From: Sorghum bicolor
Taxonomy: Eukaryota > Streptophyta > Magnoliopsida > Poales > Poaceae
Assembly (NCBI RefSeq): GCF_000003195.3
Contig: NC_012877.2
Span: 23,021,838 to 23,085,837 of the forward strand
DNA length: 64,000 nt
Direction of reading: 5' to 3'
Under the pieces are notes generated by a model. That model did no database searches. It had not been told where the DNA came from and worked only from the letters and a program-made list of their open reading frames with translations. How positions within the stretch are numbered: position 1 is the first letter of the stretch; every line of letters begins with the position of its first letter. Positions 22,325 to 32,909 of the stretch are shown here, in pieces. The translations under genes were made by a program, and so were the position numbers.

Positions 22325-22786
22325 TGTCGACGAAAGCTAGTCGGCAGTCTACCTTGGGGTATACCCACGGTAGTAGTTTATCGGTAGACGGTGCGCAAAC
22401 TACGAACTCGATGGTGACGCAAGACACGGACAAGCTTTTTATCCAGGTTCGGCCGCCGAGTTGGCGTAATACCTACGTCCTGCGTCTGGTTGTATTGATT
22501 TGTGCTGAGAGAATATGATGTGTCCTAGGGGGGTCCCTTGCCCCTCCTTATATAGTCTGGAGGGCAGGGTTACAGATCTGGAAACTAATCCTAGTCGGTT
22601 ACAATTGCCATGGATAATTCGATATCAATTCCTATTCTAACCGACTAGAATCCTGCTTGATCTCCACATCTTGTTTCCTTGCGCGAAACTCCAGGTTGTC
22701 GGATCAAGCCTTGAACTCGTCTCGTAATGGGCCAAGCCTCCTGGCCGAAGTCTAGCCGTAAGGGTATAGGGGTTTATACCCCCACA
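22325..22786 (-). repeat. 5' LTR of Element D
   Basis: This is the 462-bp partner of 10825-11286. It begins next to the GCAAC target duplication at 22787-22791, and the remainder of C's primer-binding site follows. Confidence 0.95.
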
Positions 22787-22806
22787 GCAACGGCGCCAGA
22801 AATGCT

Positions 22807-24022
22807 TGTTGATATTTGGGAACGCAATAAGGAATTGATCCGCAAGCGCACGGATATCGGTGAGCATTTCACCCGGGAGGTTATCCAGAGTTATCGTATT
22901 TATATTTTTACCACTGGGAGAAAGGGTGCATCTGACTAACGAAATCTATTGCTACTATCCCTTTAGGCACAAAGAATGTCTTTCGATGTGAGTGATAAAT
23001 AGAGAAGACTGCAACCGTAGTCTCCTTCTAACCTTGGTAAGGATGATCTATTGTTCTAATGGGGAGGCTAACGGAATCTAGACACCACAAAGGATATTCA
23101 ACCCGCACCTATAAACCCTATCCTTCCTGCTAACGAGATGTGATCTGCAAAGGTAACTTGGAATTGTCACGTTCCTCACTACTACCACGGTCTAGCTAGT
23201 CAGGGAATATCTATGAGTACCCCAGCCTAAACACCACGTTTACGCCAGCAATGATTACTCTAAACTCTACGCGAAGAGGTTAAAGTAAACTCATAAACCA
23301 TAAGAACATTTAAAAAAGAACTTACTAGAATTTAGATGTCGAATTACTGAAGAATCCTAGGAGCAAGCTTCGGGTTAGGAGAACTTGATCCCGCAGGTAC
23401 AAGCTTGGAGTAGACACCGACAGGCCGGGCTTCCTCCAATCAACACCTCCACTCTATCTCTCTCAATCTAGTAGAAACTAGAAGATCTATTTCTACCTTA
23501 CATTGGTTGCTAAGCCTAAAAAGAAATATTAATTAAAGAAGTGGTTTTCCTTTGAGGGCACCCCTCAATCTCTATGATAATTTCTTCATGTCTTCTCCAG
23601 GGGCCAGGGGGGTCTCCTTATATAGTCCTCCCCTTCTATGCGTTTTTGGGTCGGTAGGCGAGGTGGTACTACGTTATTCTGGATCCAATAGGTCGGTGGA
23701 GATCTCCCGAGAGAAAGAGTCCTGATTGGGCTCGGCAGGTGGGCGGGCGCCCAGGTCCTGGCCCCGTTTCGCCTCCACTTCGGTCTCGTGGCTTCTGGAG
23801 TCTTCTAGATGGTAGAAAATTGCGCGGTGCGTTGATATCTCTATGTAATCCCGACATGTGGGCCTTTCTTCCGTATTTCCTGATAACCCCCTGCAGAAAT
23901 AGATAAACACCAAAACTCGTGGAATTCTGTCAGATAAAACCTTAAGTCTAGATGTTGATTTCATTTGGATCCCTTTCTTTGTTTATTTGATAATTAAATT
24001 TGATACTTAAGGACCGTCAACA
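22807..24022 (-). repeat. 5' LTR of Element C
   Basis: This copy is 1216 bp, with TATA-like TTATATAG near 23620 in reverse. A 21-bp deletion relative to the 3' LTR lies near 23750. TSD ATGAT follows at 24023-24027. Confidence 0.93.
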
Positions 24023-24027
24023 ATGAT

Positions 24028-26350
24028 CTAAAAAGAAAACAGCGAGAGAGCGAGAACCACTTGCGAGTGACCCACAAAATAGTGAGGGAGTGTTTCCAAA
24101 GCCAATTAAAACCCCAAAGCCACAAATGACCAAGACAAAGGGAAAAGAGGGATTAGTTATGATGGCTAGGAAAGGGGATTTAAAAGAATTGAGTGAACCC
24201 AATGCCACATTCGTTGTACTCATGTACAAGGAAAATTTTCTTTCCCCTAACGACTTATCCTCTACTTTGCCAAGTGTTATTTTTAATGTGTTACAGGAAT
24301 ATGAGGATGTCTTTCCAGAGGAGGTACCACCAGGGCTGTCACCCAAGAGAGGAATTGAACATCAAATTGACCTTGTTCCCGGTGCTTCACTTCCAAACCG
24401 AGCTGCATATCGCACCAATCCGGAGGAAACAGAAGAAATTCAGCAACAAGTGGAAGAATTGATGAGAAAAGGGTATGTGCAGGAATGTTTTTCACCTTGT
24501 GCAGTCCCTGTTCTTTTAGTTCCAAAAAAAGATGGTTCATGGAGAATGTGTGTTGACTGTAGAGCTATTAATAACATCACAGTAAGATATAGGCATCCCA
24601 TTCCTAGAATTGATGATATGCTTGATGAACTTAGTGGTGCAACAATTTTCACTAAAATTGACTTGAGAAGTGGCTATCACCAAATAAGAATGAGAGAAGG
24701 AGATGAGTGGGAGACAGCTTTTAAAACCAAGTTTGGGTTGTATGAATGGTTGGTAATGCCCTTTGGATTGACTAATGCACCAAGTACCTTTATGAGATTG
24801 ATGAATCATGTGCTTAGATCTTTCATTGGCAAGTTTGTTGTGGTTTAGTTTGATGATATATTAATTTACAGCAAGTCTCTTGATGAACATGTTGAGCATA
24901 TCCAAAGTGTGCTTGCTGTCCTACGTAAGCAAAAATTGTATGCTAACCTTGACAAGTGCACATTTTGCACCGACAAGGTAGTCTTTCTTGGTTTTGTTGT
25001 TTCAGGACATGGTGTGGAGGTGGATGAGGATAAGATCAAAGCTGTTCGTGAGTGGATGCCTCCACAGAATGCAAGTCAAGTGCGTAGCTTCCTTGGACTT
25101 GCTGGTTTCTACTGGCGATTTGTGAAAGATTTCAGCACCATTGCTGCTCCAATCAATGAGTTGACAAAGAAAGGGGTGCCTTTAAATTGGGGAGAAGCAC
25201 AAGAGAAGGCATTTGAAGAACTGAAGATGAAGTTGACAACAGCCCCACTTCTTGCACTTCCAGATTTCGGTAAGACATTTGAAATTGAATGTGATGCAAG
25301 TGGTATAGGAATTGGTGGCGTTCTCATGCAAGAAAGGAGGCCGATTGCATACTTCAGTGAAAAGCTAAGTGGTCCAACTCTGAATTACTCAGTTTATGAT
25401 AAAGAATTATATGCTCTTGTTAGAAGCTTGGAAACTTGGCAACACTACCTTTTGCCTAAAGAATTTGTGATACATTCAGACCATGAATCTTTGAAACATC
25501 TTAAAGGCCAACTAAAACTAAACCGAAGACATGCAAAATGGAGTGAGTTCATTGAGTCCTTTCCTTATGTTGTCAAGTACAAGAGAGGGAAAGATAACAT
25601 TGTAGCTGATGCTTTGTCTCGACATCATACATTGCTTTCACGACTTGATACCAAAATTCTTGGATTAGAAAGTATAAAAGAACTATATGTTAAGGATTCA
25701 TATTTTGCTGAACCATATTCCAAGTGTTGTGGCAGCAAGGGATGGGAAAAATTCCATTTGCATGAGGGTTTCTTATTTCGAGCTAATAAACTTTGCATTC
25801 CAAAATGCTCTGTTCGCATTTTGCTCGTGCAGGAAGCTCATGCAGGAGGACTTATGGGCCATTTTGGTGCAAAGAAAACAGAACAAGTGCTGACTGACCA
25901 TTTCTTTTGGCCTAAGATGAGAAGAGATGTGGAGAGGCATGTTCTTCGCTGTGAAACCTACCAGAAAGCTAAGTCCCGTTTGAATCCTCATGGTTTATAC
26001 ACTCCAATACCTATCCCTAGTGTCCCTTGGGAGGACATTTCTATAGACTTTGTCCTTGGTTTACCACGAACCAAGAGGGGAAAGGATTCCATATTTGTTG
26101 TGGTTGATAGATTTAGCAAAATTGCACACTTTATTCCGTGTCATAAGAGCGATGATGCTTCACACATTGCTGAATTGTTTTTCAGGGAAATTGTGCGTCT
26201 ATATGGAGTGCCACGTACCATCGTGTCTGATCGTGACACCAAGTTTTTGAGTTACTTTTGGAAAACCTTGTGGGGAAAACTGGGGACAAGGCTGCTGTTC
26301 TCCACAACGTGTCATCCTCAAACGGATGGACAAACTGAAGTTGTGAACCG
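24028..26350 (+). pseudogene. Reverse transcriptase, RNase H and integrase core of Element B (broken)
   Basis: This continues the gag-protease frame across Element C, with one base lost near 24065 before [14 protein letters not shown] motifs in order: [55 protein letters not shown], then [13 protein letters not shown]. The stop (TAG at 24846-24848) replaces the Tyr just before the two catalytic aspartates. RNase [53 protein letters not shown]. The integrase zinc finger is H-H ([10 protein letters not shown]) with CETYQKAK, where the second Cys of the usual C-x2-C is changed to Tyr. The catalytic D-D-E is [18 protein letters not shown] and GQTEVVN. The gene is interrupted at 26350 by Element E immediately after that Glu. 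Confidence 0.9.
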
Positions 26351-27687
26351 TGTTGACGGTCCTTAAGTATCAAATTTAATTATCAAATAAACAAAGAAAA
26401 GGATCCAAATGAAATCAACTAGACTTAGGGTTTTATCTGACAGAATTCCACGAGTTTTGGTGTTTGTCTATTTCTGCAGGGGGTTATCAGGAAATACGGA
26501 AGAAAGGCCCACACATCGGGATTACACAGAGATATTAACGTGTCGCGCAATTATCTTACATCTAGAAGACTCCAGAAGCCACGGGAAGGAAGCGGAGGCC
26601 GAACGGGGCTAGAGGCAGGGCACCCGCCCTCCTGCCCTGGGCGCCCGCCCTGACTTGGAGCCCAATCAGGACTCTTTCTCTTAGGAGATCTCCACTGACC
26701 TAAAGGATCAAGAATAACCGTTCGATCAATGTCGGTTTCATCCGAAGGCCCAGGTTCACTTGAGGGGACTATATAACCAGACCCCCTGGCCCCTGGGGGA
26801 GGCACCCCTTGATCATTATTCATTATTCATAGACAAAGCAAAAGCTAGGGTTTAGAGATGAGAGCTCTCCTCTCTTCTCTAAACTAGAGTAGATCTAGAT
26901 AGTAGCAAGATGGAGAGCGAAGGAGGATTAGAGGAGAGGCCGGCCTGTCGGTTCTTCCTCCGGTTGTACTTCATCATGATCAAGCTCTAATCAAGCTTGC
27001 TCATGTAATGACTCTGGTAATCTACTTCTAATTCATTATGCAATTACTAATTATGTATGTTCTGGTTCACAACTCTTTTGAGTATTCTAGTCTATAGGAC
27101 GCTATAGGTTAGAGTTGTAGTATAGGTGTAAGCGAGGTGCTTAGACCTAGATTACTTGTGGATATCCCCTGTCTAGCTGGATCGTGTGGTAGGCCGCGTA
27201 GGTGACAGTTACGTTGGTCCTCTGTAGTCCACCTCTCGTTAGCAGGACGGGTAGGGTTTATCGGCCTATGGATAAGCATCCTTTGTGGTGTACTCTTATC
27301 ACGTGGTTCGTCCCAGACATAGACATACCCCTTTGAAGTAGTGAAACCATAGTTATCCTCTCTATTCTGCTACCATCACCCATATACTAGAATTGCTCTA
27401 CTCTCTGTTCCCATATTATCACCTATTATTATCTTACCTTTAATATTGTTCTTATTCAATTCTACTATCTTTCCTATTTACACCTACCTATCTATCTAGG
27501 TTAAGTTAGAACGTAGATCAGTTCTCCCGTTTCCCTGTGGATACGATAAAACCTTTAACCGGGTAAAAGCTTCAACGGTATCCGTGCGCTTGCGGATTAT
27601 CTGTGTGCGTATAAATACCATAGTACACTCTAGTGCCATGCTGGGGATGACAACCTAGTATTCAAGTGGTGTTAGCAAGTGTCAACA
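26351..27687 (+). repeat. 5' LTR of Element E
   Basis: It begins TGTTGACGGTCC and ends GTGTCAACA, with 7-bp inverted ends TGTTGAC/GTCAACA. TATA box TATATAA is at 26770-26776. It lacks three bases (ATC) near 26420 present in the 3' LTR. Confidence 0.95.
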
Positions 27688-27695
27688 AGCATTTT

Positions 27696-27713
27696 TGGCG
27701 CCGTTGTCGGGGA
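27696..27713 (+). promoter_or_regulatory. Primer-binding site of Element E
   Basis: TGGCGCCGTTGTCGGGGA lies eight bases after the LTR. It differs at one base from the PBS of A and C (GCC to GTC). This type is described for Athila elements as matching aspartate tRNA; the tRNA name is from memory. Confidence 0.8.
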
Positions 27714-27866
27714 AACGGTTGCTGAGTTGACTACGAACTAGCTTAATCATTTTCTAAAAAATTTAAAATATATATATATATATAAATAAAAATATATTTT
27801 CCTTTTATCCTTTGCCTCATCTCTCCTAATCCTTCTTCTTATCTAATCCTTGATCTCTGGTCTATC

Positions 27867-29229
27867 ATGAATTCAAACATGTCGATCTATGAATTTCATA
27901 GACCTACGGGCACACATCTCGAACCACCAAAATCTTCAAAACCTATCATAGCATCTAGTTTTGAGATAGACCCCGAATACATAGAATTTGTTCAAAAACA
28001 ACCTTTCTCAGGAGAAGGTGAGGAAAACCCATACACACACCTAAGAGAGTTTTATCGAGTCTGTGACCTCTTTCGCATAGAAGGAATGTCCGATGAGACC
28101 CTCAAATGGAAGCTCTTTCCGTTCTCTTTAACGGGAAAAGCTAGACATTGGTACAAACTCAAAGTAGGGAGTGTTCATGGAGATTGGAAGGAGTTACATA
28201 ATAGTTTTCTTTTAAAATATTTTCCAATCTCTAAAGTGGCGAAACTTCGGCGTGAGATTATTTCTTTTAGACAACTGGAAGAAGAATCTCTTGGCAAATC
28301 ATGGGACCGCTTTATTAACCTTACTCTCACTGGCCCAAAGCTTTCTATTCCAGAAGAAGTTCTTCTAATTCACTTTTTTGAGGGCCTTAGTGGGAAAAAT
28401 AAGCAAACCTTGAATACAGCCTCTAGAGGATCCTTCTATCACCTACCTGCTAGCGAAGCTAGGGATTTAATTGATTCATTGAGCGGAAAGTCTCCTAGCT
28501 TTTATATCCCTGAGAAAGAGAAAGAACTAGTTCCTAGACAAGAAGAAGAAGTTTCGATAGCCAGATCACAACCACTTCAATTCCAAACTTTAGCTATCAA
28601 TCCTAAACCATCAATACCCCAAAACTCTCCAAGGGAGGAAGGAATTAAATCTTTCAGATGCTGATGGTTTAGACTTCTGGTTCCATAAGAGACCTTCAAG
28701 CAGGGATAATTCAAATCCTCGCAATAATGGTTCTCTTAGAGAATGTCCTGGTTCCTGTTATGAAGAAGTCGAGGATGACATATCAAGTGAAGGAGAGCTA
28801 AGCCATATAGAAAATTCTAACACCTCCCCTTTCCTGATCACAAGTTCCAAATGGCTAGAATGTGTAGAATGGATGGATAAGGAAGAAGCCTTAATGGATT
28901 CTAACTTTGGTTTAATTTCAAATGGTGAGTTCTTGACTCCCTTTGAGGATGATATTCATTCAACTATAGAAGAGGACATAGGTGAGACCAATCCAGGAGA
29001 AACTCTGAATATTCAAATTAGAGACGAAGATAACATTAATGACCATGGAATTTATTTCATACCCACTTCGTTTACTCCATGCTCATATGTAACATCTTCC
29101 CAATCTATTGGTCTCTCTAACATCACCACATTTGAGATCTCCAACCCCCTCTTCCTTTCTATTTATAAAAACTTTAAAAGGGCGGTTGTCGATGCATATG
29201 TCTATAATAAATATTGCAGATCTCGTTGA
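27867..29229 (+). pseudogene. gag-like ORF of Element E, one frameshift
   Basis: The start is ATG 27867 (MNSNMSIYEFHRP). The first 265 codons are open and carry a retrotransposon gag domain: NPYTHLREFYRVCDLFRIEG, LKWKLFPFSLTGKARHWYKL, WKELHNSFLLKYFPISKVAKLRREI. The frame ends at 28664, but a shift of one base near 28640 opens a second frame (LNLSDADGLDFWFHKRP...) that runs to a stop at 29229 and ends ISNPLFLSIYKNFKRAVVDA then YVYNKYCRSR. The original protein was therefore about 454 residues. No zinc knuckle is seen. Gag would assemble particles; the acidic second half has no similarity known to me. Its last part matches the end of the C ORF almost perfectly. Confidence 0.75.
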
Positions 29230-32200
29230 GTTGATCTTGATTTAGGTCAGCGTTAGAAGGGAAACCACTTCGCCGACATAAATTGATGGTTTCCCAAGGA
29301 TAAGCTTGGTGTCCTAAAATAAGCACTGATCAGATCGTAACATAAGTTTTTAATTATTTGCAACATTACCTTGTGTATTGAGCATATAAGGATAATTGTA
29401 AAAATATTCCTTCGGATATTCTTGTCACTAACCTTTCCAGGATTGGGACAAGAAGATCAGATGAATGACAATCAAGTACAAGGTATGTCCAACCAATCAT
29501 CATGCAACACTGAATTAAATTCATCCAAACTTGAATTTTGCAGAATTCAAGCTTGGGGGAGTACTTTACATAAAAACATCCTTTGCCATGTTGCTATGTT
29601 GGTTGTCCCTACCTTTAAGACATGCTCAATTTGTTAAATACTAATCACACTACTCCATCTCCACTTGACTAGATCTCTATAAATGCTGTCATGTTACCTT
29701 TGTCTATTTAGTAGTAAGTGTTAGTTTGGAAGTACTGCACATACTTCTATTGGCTTTTAAATTAAGCACAGTGCTTAGGTTAAACAGCCTTCCTTAATCT
29801 GATTAGACATGGAGTCTAGTTCAGTTATTGAACTAAAAACTGCTTGTGTAGACATTGGTATATTTTTGCCGGACTAACCCCTGCAGAAAAACTTTCAATA
29901 TCGATTTGGGAAGTCCTGAGATAAACTCACATCAGAGACGAAGAGAGTGACACATGAAGTTTAACAATTTGCACAAGAAGGACATAGCTCATTCATCATA
30001 GAGAGATGATCCATGGAGGGTGCCACAAACACGATGCACAACCGCTAAGAAAGGAAAGCTTCTACAAGGTGATACTGTACCATCACTCTTCAAGCAAGGT
30101 AACATCTTAAGGTCCTTGACTATCACTTTTATAAGCTTCTCCTTGGTTCTGGTGTTCATATAAATAAAAGAGACAAACATGTATGATTTACAACTCTAGA
30201 TTAACCAACCCAACTGATTCAACATGTTTAGTCCTTTAATCCTTGTTCTTAGTACTACCTCCATGATCCCACACTCCTAATCATATGAGCTAAAATGTTA
30301 CACATTCAATCATTGTGTTATACAAAGAAAAAGACATATAAATAGATAGATTATCTTTCCATAAGGTTCAGCGATCTGATCTGACAAATGTTATAAGTAC
30401 TACACTCATGATCTTATTATCCATCATCTTTGTCTTGCTCACTATGCTTAGGGTTAGAGAAGAACAAATACACTTTAGGTTCTGTTGGTGTTTTCCACCA
30501 ACAGGACCCATGCACTTGATCTCTGCCTTGTCTCTATGAGCAGGTACACTTCGAGCAAAACACAGAGGAGTTTTATAACTCTCAGACTCTACCAAGTGAA
30601 GGACCTGGATCTACGAGCACAAACACACTGAGCAGGATACTGCCAACGCCGCACTTCGAACTGCTGGGCAAACGAAGAGGTGCAGACGTCAAGGTCCGCA
30701 CCTAAATCAAATGACGCACCTGAAGAATGAACACGGTGAGAAGTCTTGTTAAGAAGACTTAAAATATTGAACCCTCGCCGAAAGGTAAAATCGTTAGTTA
30801 TCCATATTTATCCTTTCTGCATTCCCTTTTCTCTTTTCATTATTTACTTTCCTTAAATAGATTATTAGTTAATCATGCTACCTTGAAAAGAAAATAAAAA
30901 TGTTAAAAAATACTAAGCCCCATGTGAGTATACGAGTGGCATAAAACCCATAAGTACCTTCACTGTGGTGGCATAAAAATAAATATTTCTTTTCTGCTTT
31001 ATAAAATAAAAATATAAAAACAGAGAGTAATATTTATTGAGGAAGCTCAACATGATAAAGGCTAGATATTTATGCTAACACTTAATTAGTTCCACAAGCT
31101 TTGTTGTCTATTTGAGCTCCACAGAATTTAAGAATCAAGAAGACTAGCAGACGGAGGACACTCTAATCGCTGTCAGAATGCTGCTGACTTTCAAATACAC
31201 CTCTGCCACCTGCTAGCTACATCAAGAGAAATTACGTCAAAATTCAGCTTGGGGGAGAGCACCCCCATTTATCTCGCTAAGTATTTCTACCTATCTTTAT
31301 ACTTATATTATATTAGAATATTAAAATACATAAACTATGAAAAACCAAATAAAGATTTTGTGCTTATATATATCTTTTGCTTAGTGTGTTTAATAAATAA
31401 ATAAAGTGGCTATGCTAATCTGAATCTTAATAATAAAACTCTAGCATGGATATGATGAATAGTTGCTCTGCCTAATTTGCAAATTTGAAGTTCTCTCTCG
31501 AGTTTAGACATAACTGTTATAATTTAAAGCTTGCTCTAGATCTAAACTTGTGGGATGAAAACTTGATCTGAAATCTAAGTTGTTAACGGATATGATATGG
31601 GAAGGTTGAGCTGCTGTTTATCTGTTCCTAGAGATGCTAGAATTCTGGAGAATTTTATCTTTGAAAAATCTTTAAAATATTGCATGATGAGTTCCTGTAT
31701 GATGAGAGTTTAAATTCCTACCACAGCCATATATACATGCTTGCTAGACTTTGAGCCACACATTTATTATTTACTGCTTATGAGCATTGAGTGTGGTCAA
31801 GCTGTGTAGACCCTTAGGAGCTTGTCATGTGGTTAAATCAAGATTCACTTGCACGTTCACTCATATATGCTACTTCTACTCCGGAAGTACCATCCACATA
31901 TATCCATCCATGTCCATCTCCAGAACCACCCAAAAATATTCTACTCCTAATCCGGGAGAGAATAGCCAAAAATATTTCTATTTTCCCTTGCAAAATAAAT
32001 GCTCAAGTTATCTTGCTACTACCACTTGCTATATTATCTCAAGAGATGAGTGCTCTGAAAAAAAATAAATGAGGAAATAAAAAGGGGCAAGTTCCCGGAA
32101 CCTCGAAAGAAAGAAAAAGTGAGACGAGAGGTAAAAATGGCCAAGTGTCCGACAGTAGAATTAGGGGTACAAGATACCCACCTGAGGGGAAAGAAAAATG

Positions 32201-32909
32201 AAAGATAGAGCATCTCATTCTCCTCATAAAGTTTCAAAAAGCAAGGAAGGTATGTATCCCCTCAAAAGAGCAAAAGTAGAATTAGACTTTCACCATTGTT
32301 ATCGCCATCATCACCATACACCATTCATTCGCCACACATGCACATCTTGATTTGGCTTATTGATTTGTTTCTTTGGATCCATGGTTTGACTATACAATAA
32401 ATATCTTGTATGTATGTATACTTTATCTCCCACCTATGAGCTCCAGATATTAAAGCCTTATTAGAGTAGGGTGAGAGAGAAGGCAATGTCACTGTGCCTT
32501 ATACCACAAATACCACATATCTTGAGAGAAGGCATATACCATCACTGCCTTGGTAAGGATCTAGAAATACCACAAAAGAGAGATTTAGAGAGTCATACAA
32601 GGAATCTCTAAGTTTTATTTGAAAATCTACAAAAACTCCAGAGCTATAGCTGATCAAGAATAAGAGACATGGCACTTGGCTAGACTGTTCTATCTTTTAA
32701 CTACTCAAGATAGAAGTGACGGTTACAAGTCCCATGGTGATAGGTAAAGTAAGTAAGTTTTAGTTCTTGACAGTTTACTCTAACTCAGAGATGAGATCTT
32801 ATTTAAAAGCATGTTTACCGTCAAATTTTTAAGATATTGCAACAACTTCTGATCCATTGCTGAGTCTATCCTTGCTCAGGGACGAGCAAGAGGTAAGCTT
32901 GGGGGAGTT
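29230..32909 (+). other. 3.7-kb non-coding block of Element E
   Basis: No gene is supported. The block is shared with Element C (5347-9793) in inverted orientation, minus the protease segment missing near 30765. Three polypurine-tract-like boxes lie at 29549-29562, 31245-31257 and 32895-32909. The last is next to the 3' LTR and is the functional candidate. A hairpin TTGCTC-AGGGAC-GAGCAA is at 32872-32889. Confidence 0.75.
32872..32909 (+). promoter_or_regulatory. Hairpin and polypurine tract before the 3' LTR of Element E
   Basis: The 6-bp stem TTGCTC/GAGCAA with a 6-base loop ends exactly 20 bases before the LTR. The tract AAGCTTGGGGGAG lies between. The tract primes plus-strand synthesis. 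The same hairpin at the same distance is present in C (5367-5384) and at 22 bases in H (59944-59961). Confidence 0.7.

Larger units (their letters stand above)
10825..22786 (-). mobile_element. Element D: Tat-lineage Ty3/gypsy retrotransposon with antisense gene
   Basis: The LTRs at 10825-11286 and 22325-22786 are 462 bp each and differ at about one base. Target duplication is GCAAC. The coding strand is minus: PBS TGGCGCGCCAGGTAGGGGG, then gag-protease, RT with two RNase H modules, and integrase. About 4.6 kb then separates integrase from the 3' LTR and carries a large gene in the opposite direction. Two tandem RNase H domains and an antisense ORF between integrase and 3' LTR are traits of Tat elements of the RIRE2/Grande type. 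It is the youngest insertion of the stack by nesting and by LTR identity, yet its genes carry at least four disruptions. Confidence 0.93.
4110..24022 (-). mobile_element. Element C: non-autonomous LTR element with gag remnant and protease, host of D
   Basis: The LTRs at 4110-5346 (3' LTR) and 22807-24022 (5' LTR) are flanked by target duplication ATGAT (4105-4109, 24023-24027) in B. On the minus strand the LTR begins TGTTGACGGTCC like those of E and A. The PBS TGGCGCCGTTGCCGGGGA is cut by Element D. Without D, C is about 8 kb. It carries a gag-like ORF remnant and a protease ORF followed by long non-coding sequence; no RT, RNase H or integrase is found. It therefore depends on another element for mobility, and the shared ends and PBS point to an Athila-type helper such as A. 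LTR divergence is about 25 substitutions plus a 21-bp deletion, roughly 2%, younger than B as nesting requires. Confidence 0.9.

Noticed and set aside
19433..22387. Many plus-strand ORFs opposite gag-protease of D
   Set aside because: Shadows of the 1050-codon minus-strand ORF; no domains.
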